Assembly (NCBI GenBank): GCA_903912445.1 | Contig: CAIWHP010000094.1 | Span: 62,001 to 126,000, forward strand | Reading direction: 5' to 3' | DNA length: 64,000 nt | Origin: an uncultured Lentisphaerota bacterium | Lineage (GTDB): Bacteria; Verrucomicrobiota; Kiritimatiellia; CAIQIC01 | Part shown: piece after piece, positions 18,149-26,370 of the stretch | Numbering within the stretch: the stretch's first letter is position 1 | Layout: each line of letters begins with the position of its first letter | Made by a program: the position numbers and the translations under genes | Notes under the pieces: generated by a model | Seen by the model: the letters and a program-made list of their open reading frames with translations, nothing else | What the model was told of the DNA's origin: nothing | The model's database searches: none

Positions 18149-19035
18149 GCAAAGTCCGCGTACTCATCAATCCGAACGCCGGCACGACCAATCCGCTGGA
18201 GCCGGTCGTGCAGGCCATCGCGCGCCATTGGGACACACCCGACTGCGAGGTGACGTTCCAGATGACCCACGACGGCGAGGACGGCCGCCGCAAGGCCGAG
18301 CGCGCCGTGCGCGACGGCATGGATACGCTGCTGGTCGCCGGCGGCGACGGGATGATCAACACGGTCGGCCACGCATTGCTGGATACCGGCGTCGCGCTGG
18401 GCGTGATCCCGACGGGCAGCGGCAACGGCTTTGCCCGGCATTTCAATATCCCGCTGGAGACCGACGCGGCCGTGCGAGCGCTCGCCCATGCGCACCGGGC
18501 GCGGATTGACGTGGGCACGGTGAACGGCCGGCCATTTTTCGTCACCTGTTCCATGGCCTGGGAGGCGGCGATCGCGCGCTCGTTCGAGCGCCTGTCGTTG
18601 CGCGGCGTCCTACCCTATATCCTGGCTGGCGTGCGCGAGTACGTCACCTTCACGCCGCAGCCGCTCGAGGTCACGCTCGATGGCGGCGAGCTCTTGCGTT
18701 TTCCCGACCCGATGATTTTCACCGTGGCCAATCTGACGCAGTACGGCGGCGGCGCGAAGATCGCGCCGCATGCGCGCGCCGACGATGGCCAGCTGGAGCT
18801 GATCGTGTTGCCGCGCCAGGATGTGGCCCAGGTGCTGACCAGCCTGCCGCGCCTCTACGACGGCACCCTTCTGGAGTTGCCGGATCTGTTCACGCGCCGC
18901 TTTCGCGACCTGACCATCCGCCGCGCCCAGGCCGCGCAGGTCCAGCTCGACGGCGAGCTGTTCGAGGCCGGCACGCACATTGACGTCAGCGTCCTGCCAC
19001 TGGCGCTGACCGTGCTCGTGCCCGCGGCGGAGTGA
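18145..19035 (+). CDS. Diacylglycerol kinase-like (DAGK catalytic domain) lipid kinase
   Basis: 296 residues. It opens with RVLINPNAGTTNP and has the nucleotide-binding GGDGMINTVGHAL and PTGSGNGFA motifs of the DAGK/sphingosine kinase/YegS family. A C-terminal beta-rich lipid-binding domain follows, with QLDGELF near the end. It phosphorylates a lipid alcohol (diacylglycerol, sphingoid base or undecaprenol-type); the true substrate is not predictable. Translationally coupled to the HAD phosphatase by a 4-bp overlap. Confidence 0.85.
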   Translation: MSKVRVLINPNAGTTNPLEPVVQAIARHWDTPDCEVTFQMTHDGEDGRRKAERAVRDGMDTLLVAGGDGMINTVGHALLDTGVALGVIPTGSGNGFARHFNIPLETDAAVRALAHAHRARIDVGTVNGRPFFVTCSMAWEAAIARSFERLSLRGVLPYILAGVREYVTFTPQPLEVTLDGGELLRFPDPMIFTVANLTQYGGGAKIAPHARADDGQLELIVLPRQDVAQVLTSLPRLYDGTLLELPDLFTRRFRDLTIRRAQAAQVQLDGELFEAGTHIDVSVLPLALTVLVPAAE

Positions 19036-19038
19036 CGG

Positions 19039-19953
19039 TCAGACCCAGCGCGGGCAGATTTTCAGGAAGTTGCAGTGACGGCAGTGGGCTTCGTCTTCAG
19101 CGAACTCGAAGCTCTCTTCCGGCTGCGGTCGGTTGCTGGCGGGGTCTTCGAGCAGGAAGCTCATCTCGTCGGCGGAGTCGCGGATGTAATCCTTCATCAC
19201 GTCGAGCGTGTTCGCATCGAGCGCATGCTGCGTGGCCAGGCCGCCGGCCAGGTTGAATTCAATCGTCTGCACCTGCTCCGGCGGGATCTGCCATTTTCCG
19301 GTCGCGTAGAGCGCGTAACCGGCGAGCTGCACCTCCGCGCTCGGCTCCGTGGAGCGGCCGGTCTTCCAGTCGAAAATTTTCACGCCGTTGGCCGTGCGCT
19401 GCGCGAAGTCGAGCTGGACGTAGACCTTGATGCCGTCGAGCCCGAAACTCGCCAGCTCTTCCATCTCCAGCCACGCGTCGGCCGGCAGTGCGCAGATTTG
19501 GACGAAAATCTCCGACGCGAAAAATGTCTGCAGGCAATGCACCGCGTGGTCGGCGATTTCCTTCCACTGCGAGGCGGCGATGTCCAGTTCGTACTCGTGC
19601 TCGAACAGCCCGCAGGTCTTGCGCGGATTTTGCTGGTAGCGGCGCGCGAGTGAATCGCGGAAATCCTGGCGCATGTCCGCGAGCAGCCGCTCCGTCGCGG
19701 CGGTGGCGTCGGGCGGCTGGCCTGTGGCGCGCAGCTCCGTCAGCGCCGCATGGATCGCGCGGTGCACCCGGTCGCCGGCCCACATCGCCCGCGTCTGCAG
19801 GTTTTTCAGGATGTAGAGCTGCCGGGCCCGCGGATTTCCGTCCGGGTTCCAGCCGCCCCACGCGCCGTAGTAATGAAAATAATAACGCCGCAGACAGGCG
19901 CGGAACATTTCGTCGCGCGACTTTGACCAGGAAAAATCATTCGTCACAGCCAT
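19039..19953 (-). CDS. PD-(D/E)XK nuclease with Fe-S cluster (RecB/Cas4-like)
   Basis: 304 residues. The core shows the catalytic Asp in VQLDFAQR and the Asp-x-Lys of FDWKTGRS, followed by the helix QLAGYALYA, as in RecB-type nucleases. A Cys near the N-terminus (residue about 20, RACLRRYY) and three at the C-terminus (CRHCNFLKIC) form the C-x(n)-C-x2-C-x5-C pattern of the 4Fe-4S cluster in AddB/Cas4-like enzymes. It probably acts as a single-strand DNA exonuclease in repair; there are no cas genes or CRISPR repeats nearby. It is convergent with the lipid kinase (4 bp between frames). Confidence 0.85.
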   Translation of the reverse strand: MAVTNDFSWSKSRDEMFRACLRRYYFHYYGAWGGWNPDGNPRARQLYILKNLQTRAMWAGDRVHRAIHAALTELRATGQPPDATAATERLLADMRQDFRDSLARRYQQNPRKTCGLFEHEYELDIAASQWKEIADHAVHCLQTFFASEIFVQICALPADAWLEMEELASFGLDGIKVYVQLDFAQRTANGVKIFDWKTGRSTEPSAEVQLAGYALYATGKWQIPPEQVQTIEFNLAGGLATQHALDANTLDVMKDYIRDSADEMSFLLEDPASNRPQPEESFEFAEDEAHCRHCNFLKICPRWV

Positions 19954-19959
19954 GGTGCC

Positions 19960-21012
19960 TCACCGGAAATGTTCAAAGCCCGCGGCCTTCAGATCCAACG
20001 TTTTTCCCGCGGCGCTCCAGGCGAGTTGGCCGGCATCCGCCGTTATGGTGCCGATGGCGGTCAGGCGCGTGCGGAATTTTTTGCGCCACGCTTTTTCCAA
20101 CGCGGCGGCCTTGCGGCGCGGCACGGTGAACAACAGCTCGAAATCCTCGCCGTCGCCAAGCGCATGGAGCAGCGCCGCGCGTTTTTTCCAAAGCTTGGAA
20201 ATATTTTCGGCATATTTTCCAAAGCTTGGAAAAGGTGACGGCGCAAGCGTCCAAGCCTTGGAAAAACCGGCGGTCTCCTTTTCCCCCTCGACTTCGCTCG
20301 GGGCAGGCAAGCCTTGGAAAACCGCCGCGGCGACCGGGATTTTTTCGGTCTGGACCTCCGCGCCGACGCGGCTCATCTCGAGCAGATGCGCGAGGTCGGT
20401 GGCGAGGCCGTCGCTCAGGTCAATCGTCGCGGTCGCCCAGCGGCCCGCGCGCAGCCACTGCCCTTCCGCGAGCCGCGGGACAAAGCGCAGGTGTTTGCCG
20501 GCGAGGCTGCCGCCGAGCGCACCGGTGACGAACAGCACGTCGCCGGCGCGCGCGCCGGAGCGCAGCAGCGCCGTGCCGCGCGGCGCGCGGCCGACGGCGA
20601 AGACATGCAGCTCGAGCGCCGGGCCCTCGGTGGTGTCGCCGCCGACGATGGCGAGCTGATGCTGGCGCGCGAGCGCGGCGAGACCCTGGTAGACGGCGCG
20701 CAGGCGCGCGACGCTGGCCGAGCGCGGCGCGACGAGATTGACCAGGCCCCAGAGCGGCTCGCCGCCCGCGGCGGCGAGGTCGCTCAGGACGCGGCCGAGC
20801 GCTTTGTGGCCGATCTGGCGCGGCGGCGTGGCCGGCAGAAAATGGCGGCCCTCGACGACGGCGTCGCTCTTGAGCAGGAAGTCGTGGTGCGCGGTGCCGG
20901 CGACGACCGCGACGTCGTGGCCGATGCCGGCGCGGACATCCGCGCGCGTCGGCAGCAGGCGCGCCAGCTGCCGGATCAGATCACGTTCGCCGAGTTGATG
21001 CAGAGTTTTCAA
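19960..21012 (-). CDS. thiL: Thiamine-monophosphate kinase with a repeat-derived insertion
   Basis: 350 residues. ThiL motifs in order: GERDLIRQL at the N-terminus, GIGHDVAVV, LKSDAVVEGRHF, ALGRVLSDLAAAGG, VGGDTTEGP, ATIDLSDGLATDL and GDGEDFELLFT. It phosphorylates thiamine monophosphate to the diphosphate cofactor. Between EKIPVAAA (224-230) and ALLHALGDGED (279-290), where ThiL normally has a short connection, lie about 48 residues encoded by four TTTCCAA/TTGGAAA dyads plus an APSEVEG-type repeat. The frame stays open, so the protein may still be made. The start appears to be TTG at 21012, overlapping the stop of the MauE-like gene (TTGA). Confidence 0.88.
   Translation of the reverse strand: MKTLHQLGERDLIRQLARLLPTRADVRAGIGHDVAVVAGTAHHDFLLKSDAVVEGRHFLPATPPRQIGHKALGRVLSDLAAAGGEPLWGLVNLVAPRSASVARLRAVYQGLAALARQHQLAIVGGDTTEGPALELHVFAVGRAPRGTALLRSGARAGDVLFVTGALGGSLAGKHLRFVPRLAEGQWLRAGRWATATIDLSDGLATDLAHLLEMSRVGAEVQTEKIPVAAAVFQGLPAPSEVEGEKETAGFSKAWTLAPSPFPSFGKYAENISKLWKKRAALLHALGDGEDFELLFTVPRRKAAALEKAWRKKFRTRLTAIGTITADAGQLAWSAAGKTLDLKAAGFEHFR
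20185..20320. repeat. Four dyad copies inside thiL
   Basis: Copies of TTTCCAA-N3-TTGGAAA at 20185-20201 (perfect), 20216-20232 (perfect), 20248-20264 (left arm decayed) and 20304-20320 (left arm decayed). The first three are spaced 31-32 bp centre to centre. Between copies 3 and 4 is CCCTCGACTTCGCTCGGGGC (20284-20303), whose minus-strand reading gives PAPSEVEG, a short repeat I recall from many environmental genomes. The whole stretch is in frame in thiL. Confidence 0.85.
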
Positions 21013-21428
21013 GGTGCGTGTGCGGGTTTACCCCAGCCGGCCCAGAGTGTCAACGTGATCAGCAGAGCGTTACGGAGGAGGCTCCACAGGCCGATGTGGC
21101 TGCGGCCGGGCTGCAGGGTGAAGCAGCCGCAATCAATATCGAGTCCGCGCGCGAGGCCGAGGGCCAGCGCGGCGGTGGCGGCGCCCAGCAGGCCGGCGAG
21201 CCAGGCGGCACCGGCACGGCGCCACGCGGGCAGCAGCAGCGCGAGCCCGGCGCAGATTTCCAGCCACGGCAACAACAGGGCAACGACGTTGATCAAAACG
21301 TCCGGCAACAGGTGAAACCGGAAGACAACGAGCGCAAAAGCCTCCGGTGCGAGGATCTTGGGGAGGCCGGCATAAATGAACAGGCCGGCCAGAAAGATCC
21401 GCGCGGCGAATTGCAGTCGGGCTTTCAT
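21009..21428 (-). CDS. MauE/DoxX-like membrane protein
   Basis: 139 residues from ATG 21428, which overlaps the stop of the rhodanese gene (ATGA) and has SD GGAGTCGGAGCG. Four hydrophobic helices. The motifs FIYAGLPKILAPEAFA and LLPWLEICAGLALLL are typical of MauE/DoxX-type proteins, and LDIDCGCF carries a Cys-Gly-Cys pair seen in the MauE branch linked to periplasmic disulfide or thiol redox. With DUF1573 and rhodanese partners upstream it probably belongs to a periplasmic sulfur/redox unit. Confidence 0.78.
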   Translation of the reverse strand: MKARLQFAARIFLAGLFIYAGLPKILAPEAFALVVFRFHLLPDVLINVVALLLPWLEICAGLALLLPAWRRAGAAWLAGLLGAATAALALGLARGLDIDCGCFTLQPGRSHIGLWSLLRNALLITLTLWAGWGKPAHAP

Positions 21429-21910
21429 CGCTCCGACTCCACCGTGCCGCCCGCGGCACGCCATTCCGCCAGCCCCCCGGCGAAGAGGGTTATATTGGTG
21501 TAACCGGTGCGCCGCAGAAACAGCGCGAGCTCCAGTCCTTCATCGCAATCGTTACGGGCGCAGTAAGTAATGATGGGAATCTCGCGCTGCAATTCGATCT
21601 GCATGGAGGTGAGCAGCTCGGCCGCGATATCGAAAGGCATCGATTGGGCGCCGGGGATATGGCCCGCGCGAAAGTCGGCGGGCGGCCGCGCGTCGAGCAC
21701 GCGCGCGCCATGGGCGGCCACCGCCCTCTGCAGGGTGCCGATACCGACGAGTTGGAGGCCCGCCTGCAACGCGCGCTGTTCCACATGCTTGGACCACTCA
21801 CCGCGCAGCGGCAGCGGTGCGCGGCGCAGCCAGTTCACGGAAGCGCTGCACGCGGTGGCGAGGATAAAAATCGCCAGTACACGGAACACAAATGATGGCC
21901 ATGTTTTCAC
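21425..21910 (-). CDS. Membrane-anchored rhodanese-domain protein
   Basis: 161 residues. One N-terminal hydrophobic segment (about 5-25, signal anchor or signal peptide) is followed by a rhodanese domain: RVLDARPPADFRAGHIPGA and the active-site loop TYCARNDCDEG with the catalytic Cys, then GYTNITLFAGGLAEW. Rhodaneses carry persulfide sulfur on the loop Cys; an exported one fits sulfur trafficking or thiol redox in the periplasm. It overlaps both neighbours by ATGA, so the DUF1573-rhodanese-MauE series is one translational unit. Confidence 0.85.
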   Translation of the reverse strand: MKTWPSFVFRVLAIFILATACSASVNWLRRAPLPLRGEWSKHVEQRALQAGLQLVGIGTLQRAVAAHGARVLDARPPADFRAGHIPGAQSMPFDIAAELLTSMQIELQREIPIITYCARNDCDEGLELALFLRRTGYTNITLFAGGLAEWRAAGGTVESER

Positions 21911-22881
21911 CGGATGAAGACGCGGAGCGGCACCAGGACTTCGGGGCGCGTGGGCAGGTCCGTCACGATACGTATTTGCTTTCCTTCCAGGCTGCGGAGC
22001 ACGGGCAGGCCGGGAAATTCGAGACGGACGGCGTTGTTGGTGGGCACGATGGTATAAACGATTTCCTTGAGCGGCGGCTCGACGGCCAACACGCGGAACG
22101 TGAGGTTGCTTTCGTGACGCAAGATGATTTCGCGCCGGATCCGGTCGCCCTCGCGGCCGACGAGCAACAGCTCGGGCGGTGTCACTGCGAACGCGCCCGG
22201 CACGAACGCGGAGACCACGGAGGTGATGGTGGGCAGGCGCGGGTTGCCCGTGCTGATCCGCAGGCTCGCGCGCGTCAGGCCTTCGGGCAGCGGTGGCTTG
22301 GAGATGACGATCACGCGCGCCGATTTATGGGCGACGAGCGGTTCGGTCGTCACCGTGAAGGCCGGCGAATCCAGCTGCGCGCTCACCTCGCCAAGCTGGT
22401 TGGTGCCCGCGGCCGTCACGACGATGACGTTCGTGGCTGTAAAGCTGGCGGGCACGCGGCCAAAAAAGAGCAGGCGCGGCTCGATATCCACCGGGTCCAC
22501 GATCACGCCGGTCATATGCAGCGCGAAGGAGGGCGTAACGGGATCGTTCGATTCGATGTAGACGATTTTCTTTTGCTCGCCCTGCCGCCCGCGCAGGACG
22601 AAACGCACGGTGATGGTCGCCTCGGCGCCAGGCGCTAGGATCCGGTCGGTGAATTTTGGGACAAGACAGCCGCAGGTCGGGCGCAGGCCGAGAATTTGCA
22701 GCGCCACGTTGCCGGCATTGCGGATGACAAAAGTGTGATCCAGCTCCCCGCTGCTTTCGCGCTCGCCAAAATCGAACGACGGTTGCGCGCACACCAATTT
22801 CGGCGCGGGTTGTGGCGCGGCCCCGACACCCACGCCGAACAGGAGGCCGGCGGCGCAGAGCGATTTCAGGATGATATTCAT
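21907..22881 (-). CDS. Exported DUF1573-family protein
   Basis: 324 residues with a Sec signal peptide (residues about 1-22). The segment QPSFDFGERESSGELDHTFV followed by IRNAG and LRPTCGCLVPKF is the hallmark of DUF1573, an immunoglobulin-like domain with a Cys-Gly-Cys motif. The remainder (residues about 125-324) contains two further beta-rich repeats of similar type. Function is unknown. It is the first gene of the operon with rhodanese, MauE-like and thiL genes. Confidence 0.85.
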   Translation of the reverse strand: MNIILKSLCAAGLLFGVGVGAAPQPAPKLVCAQPSFDFGERESSGELDHTFVIRNAGNVALQILGLRPTCGCLVPKFTDRILAPGAEATITVRFVLRGRQGEQKKIVYIESNDPVTPSFALHMTGVIVDPVDIEPRLLFFGRVPASFTATNVIVVTAAGTNQLGEVSAQLDSPAFTVTTEPLVAHKSARVIVISKPPLPEGLTRASLRISTGNPRLPTITSVVSAFVPGAFAVTPPELLLVGREGDRIRREIILRHESNLTFRVLAVEPPLKEIVYTIVPTNNAVRLEFPGLPVLRSLEGKQIRIVTDLPTRPEVLVPLRVFIR

Positions 22882-22947
22882 TCCACAGACCGGGCGGGAG
22901 CATAATGCATGGGGGCGGCGCGGGCAAACGCCGACGTGCGCGGCGCG

Positions 22948-24834
22948 TCAGGTTTTTGCAGGCGCCTTGCGGCGCAGCCAGACGTGCAGGACGGCGAGAT
23001 CGGCCGGCGTGATCCCGGGGATGCGCAACGCCTGGCCCAAGGTCGCGGGGCGGATGTGGCTGAATTTTTCACGCGCTTCAAAGCGCAGCGAAGGCACCGT
23101 CGCGTAGTCGAAGGCGGCAGGTATGGCTTCCCGTTCCATGCCTTCCATCCGGGCCACTTCCCGCATTTCACGCTGCAGATAGCCCTCGTACTTGAGACTG
23201 TATTCCACCTGTTCGATCACCTTGTCCGCCAGCCGTGGAACAAGTTGAGGCAGTCCGGCATAGTGCATATCGGGACGCTTGAGCAGCTGCGCCAACGTTT
23301 GTCCGTTTTCGGCATACGTCGCATTCAGCCGCTTAATTTCAATGTCAATCAGAAGCATTTCATCTGCAAAGGATTGTATAAGTTTCTTGTTTATTATACA
23401 TATCTCTTTAGAAAAAGGCAACATACGATAATTAGAATTATCCTGTCTAAGCAACAGCCGGCGCTCGGCGCGCGAGGTGAACATCCGGTAAGGCTCATTA
23501 GTGCCCTTAGTGACCAGATCGTCGATCATCACGCCGAGGTAGGATGACGAGCGGCTGAAGGTGATGGAGGGTTTCCCCTGCACTTGACGGGCGGCATTGA
23601 CGCCGGCGACGAAACCCTGCCCCGCCGCTTCTTCATAGCCGGTGGTGCCGTTTATCTGACCGGCCAGGAAGAGACCCTGAATATTTTTGGATTCCAACGT
23701 TGCGTAGAGTTGGGTCGGGTCGGACATGTCGTACTCGATCGCATAGGCCGGACGCAGAAAAACGGCGTGCTTGAGCCCAGGGATGGAGTGGATCATCCGT
23801 TCTTGGACGTCGTACGGCAGGCTGTTGGAGGTACCGTTCGGATACACTTCCTTGGCGGTGCGACCTTCTGGCTCAATAAAGACGTGATGATGGGGTTGAT
23901 CCTTGAATTTTACGATCTTGTCCTCAATGGAAGGGCAATAGCGGACGCTGGTACCAGATATAAGGCCGGAATAGAGCGAGCTCTGATGAAGATGATCTGA
24001 AATGATAAGGGACGTTTCTTCGGTGGTCCGGGTCAAATAACAGGGAATCTGATGGCACCCAGGAGTCCACGGCATGAGTGTGTCGCCGGAATGTTCCACG
24101 TGGAACATTCCGGAATCATTCGTGGTGTCTCTATCCTTATATATAGACCCACCCTGATCAGAAAAGAAAACAGGCGGCTCCATGCCTGGTTGCTCTTCCA
24201 TGGCTGATCTATCGATGGAATCCATATGCAACCGCGGAGGTGTTCCCGTTTTGAACCTCACCATGGAAAAGCCCACTGACTGCATCCACTCGCTCAAGCC
24301 GATGGAGCGCTTATCGCCGAACCTTCCGCTGGGAAAAGATGCTTGGCCTATGAAAACACGCCCGCCAAGAAAGGTTCCCGATGTAATAACGGCTGCTTTG
24401 CAGCCAAGAATAAGCCCGTTCTCCAAACGGACGGCATGAACGGCGTCGTTGACGACATCCAGCGCGATGACTTCGCCTTCAATCAGGGTCAGTCCTTGTG
24501 TTTGCGAGATGACCGTGGCCATGCGCGCGGAATAAGCGGCTTTGTCGCATTGAACCCTGGTCGAGCGTACGGCAGGTCCCTTGCTTGTGTTGAGGACGCG
24601 AAACTGGATGCCGGTGAAATCAGCGTTGCGCGCCATTTCGCCGCCCAGCGCGTCGAGTTCATAGACGATGTGCGATTTGGCCATACCGCCGATGGATGGG
24701 TTGCACGACATCTTGGCGATGGCGTGGCGATCCATGGTTAGCAGTGCGGTGGTCGCGCCCATGCGTGCAGCAGCCAGGGCCGCCTCGCATCCTGCATGGC
24801 CTGCGCCAATGACGATCACATCGAACTGTTTCAT
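22948..24834 (-). CDS. mnmG: tRNA uridine-5-carboxymethylaminomethyl modification enzyme MnmG (GidA)
   Basis: 628 residues, normal length. FAD-binding [19 protein letters not shown] at the N-terminus, the conserved [14 protein letters not shown], a second GidA signature [13 protein letters not shown], and the C-terminal helical domain that contacts MnmE. With MnmE it modifies U34 of certain tRNAs. Its start overlaps the mnmE stop (ATGA). Around residues 243-249 the sequence MFHVEHS is encoded by an embedded parS palindrome. The C-terminal part encoded at about 23330-23460 is strikingly AT-rich against the GC-rich rest. Confidence 0.97.
   Translation of the reverse strand: MKQFDVIVIGAGHAGCEAALAAARMGATTALLTMDRHAIAKMSCNPSIGGMAKSHIVYELDALGGEMARNADFTGIQFRVLNTSKGPAVRSTRVQCDKAAYSARMATVISQTQGLTLIEGEVIALDVVNDAVHAVRLENGLILGCKAAVITSGTFLGGRVFIGQASFPSGRFGDKRSIGLSEWMQSVGFSMVRFKTGTPPRLHMDSIDRSAMEEQPGMEPPVFFSDQGGSIYKDRDTTNDSGMFHVEHSGDTLMPWTPGCHQIPCYLTRTTEETSLIISDHLHQSSLYSGLISGTSVRYCPSIEDKIVKFKDQPHHHVFIEPEGRTAKEVYPNGTSNSLPYDVQERMIHSIPGLKHAVFLRPAYAIEYDMSDPTQLYATLESKNIQGLFLAGQINGTTGYEEAAGQGFVAGVNAARQVQGKPSITFSRSSSYLGVMIDDLVTKGTNEPYRMFTSRAERRLLLRQDNSNYRMLPFSKEICIINKKLIQSFADEMLLIDIEIKRLNATYAENGQTLAQLLKRPDMHYAGLPQLVPRLADKVIEQVEYSLKYEGYLQREMREVARMEGMEREAIPAAFDYATVPSLRFEAREKFSHIRPATLGQALRIPGITPADLAVLHVWLRRKAPAKT
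24086..24113. promoter_or_regulatory. parS-like ParB-binding site inside mnmG
   Basis: A 28-bp perfect palindrome centred at 24099/24100. Its 16-bp core, TGTTCCACGTGGAACA (24092-24107), is the symmetric form of the conserved chromosomal parS site bound by ParB (consensus TGTTNCACGTGAAACA and its mirror). It lies about 16 kb from the dnaA-dnaN spacer, as expected for origin-proximal parS. parA and parB themselves are not in the window. Confidence 0.88.
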
Positions 24835-26195
24835 TTGCCAACGCAGAATTTCGAGAAGATGGCAGAGAGAATATCATCCGTCGCTGAGTTGCCGGTGATT
24901 GCTCCGATTTGCTCCAGCGCCTGCCGGATGTGATGCGCCGCGATCACCTGGTCAGTTTTCCCTTGAACGGCGACCAGTCCATCCTTGAGGGCATGACGGG
25001 CCTTGTTCAGAATATGATAGTGGCGTTCGGAAATAACTGCTGTTGGTATAGATTCGTAATTAATTACGGATTTTATCAATTCCGTCAATATTGATGTAAT
25101 ATTTTCAATTCCAATATTATACAAAATTGATGTTTCGACTGTCTTCCAGTCTGTCAGGGCACTTGGTGTGGAACTTTTTCCGAGATCCGTTTTGTTTAGC
25201 ACGAGCAGGCAGCGTTTTTTAGGCAACTGCGCAAGATTCGCCAGATCGTCCGCGTGGATCGGTTGTGAGGCGTCCAAGAGATAGATGTAGAGGTCGGCTT
25301 TCTTGAGTTGATCGCGTGTGCGACGCACACCTTCCTGTTCGACGCTGCAAGCGGTTTCGCGCAGGCCGGCGGTATCAATCAGGCGCAGCGGAATGCCGTC
25401 TACGACGAACAGTTCTTCGATAAAATCGCGGGTCGTGCCCGGTTCGTGCGAAACGATCGCGCGTTCCTTGCCCAGCAGTGCGTTCAGCAGGCTCGATTTC
25501 CCCACGTTGGGACGGCCCGCGATGACGACCGTCAAGCCCTCGCGCAGGCGGTGTCCATCCTGCCACTTTGATAGCAATTCACTGATCTGGAGTATGATGG
25601 AATCCATCTCTGCGGCTATTTTCGGCATCACGGCGGGTGGCAGTTCATCGTCCGGGAAATCCAGTGTGGCTTCCACATCGGCCGCGACGGATACCAAGTG
25701 TTGATAGAGGCCGGTGAACTGGCGGCTCAGGTGCCCTTCCAACTGCTCCAGCGCCAACCGTGCGGCGCGCTCGGAACGGGAATGAATCAGGTCGTTAACC
25801 GACTCGGCCTGCACGAGATCCATGCGCCCATTTAGGAAGGCGCGATAGGTGAATTCGCCCGGTTCCGCCGCACGCGCGCCGGCCAGCAGCGCGGCGCGTA
25901 ACATCCATTGGGGCGTGATGGCTCCGCCATGACACTGGAATTCCACCACATCCTCGCCGGTGTAGCTATGCGGCGCGCGCATGATCAGGAGCAGCGCTTC
26001 GTCCACCAGCCGGCCTTGATCCACGACCCGGCCCCAGACAACGGTATGCGTCGGGCGCTCCGACGGGCGCGGCCCCTTACAGTGAAACAGCTGGTCGGCA
26101 ACGGTCAACGCCTGCGGACCGGAAACCCGGATGATGGCGATGCCGCTTGCGCCGTTGGCGGTGGCGATGGCAGCGATGGTGTCGTCGGTCATCAT
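24831..26195 (-). CDS. mnmE: tRNA modification GTPase MnmE (TrmE)
   Basis: 454 residues. The N-terminal folate-binding domain has [20 protein letters not shown] and the [11 protein letters not shown] and [16 protein letters not shown] motifs. The G domain has G1 [10 protein letters not shown]2 PGTTRD, G3 DTAGLRET and G4 NKTD. The C-terminal helical domain ends FCVGK, a conservative variant of the usual FCIGK with the catalytic Cys. The partner MnmG is encoded immediately downstream with a 4-bp overlap. An AT-rich patch (about 25040-25140, containing the palindrome CGTAATTAATTACG at 25055) lies in the part after the G4 motif. Confidence 0.97.
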   Translation of the reverse strand: MMTDDTIAAIATANGASGIAIIRVSGPQALTVADQLFHCKGPRPSERPTHTVVWGRVVDQGRLVDEALLLIMRAPHSYTGEDVVEFQCHGGAITPQWMLRAALLAGARAAEPGEFTYRAFLNGRMDLVQAESVNDLIHSRSERAARLALEQLEGHLSRQFTGLYQHLVSVAADVEATLDFPDDELPPAVMPKIAAEMDSIILQISELLSKWQDGHRLREGLTVVIAGRPNVGKSSLLNALLGKERAIVSHEPGTTRDFIEELFVVDGIPLRLIDTAGLRETACSVEQEGVRRTRDQLKKADLYIYLLDASQPIHADDLANLAQLPKKRCLLVLNKTDLGKSSTPSALTDWKTVETSILYNIGIENITSILTELIKSVINYESIPTAVISERHYHILNKARHALKDGLVAVQGKTDQVIAAHHIRQALEQIGAITGNSATDDILSAIFSKFCVGK

Positions 26196-26370
26196 GTGTG
26201 ATCAGCAAAAAGCCGCGCGTATTGTAGCAGCAAACGGCGCGCAAACAACCCGGCGTCAACAAGGCTAGGCCGCGGCTTCACGAACCGGCGCCTGCCGGAC
26301 CCCGGTAACACACTTTTGCTTCCCGGGCAAGGTGTGGTAGCCTTGCCGCGCAATTTTTTGGGAGCATGAC

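Noticed and set aside
19039-19953. Cas4-like nuclease as part of a CRISPR system
   Set aside because: Fe-S RecB-like nucleases are common outside CRISPR loci, and there are no other cas genes or repeats nearby.
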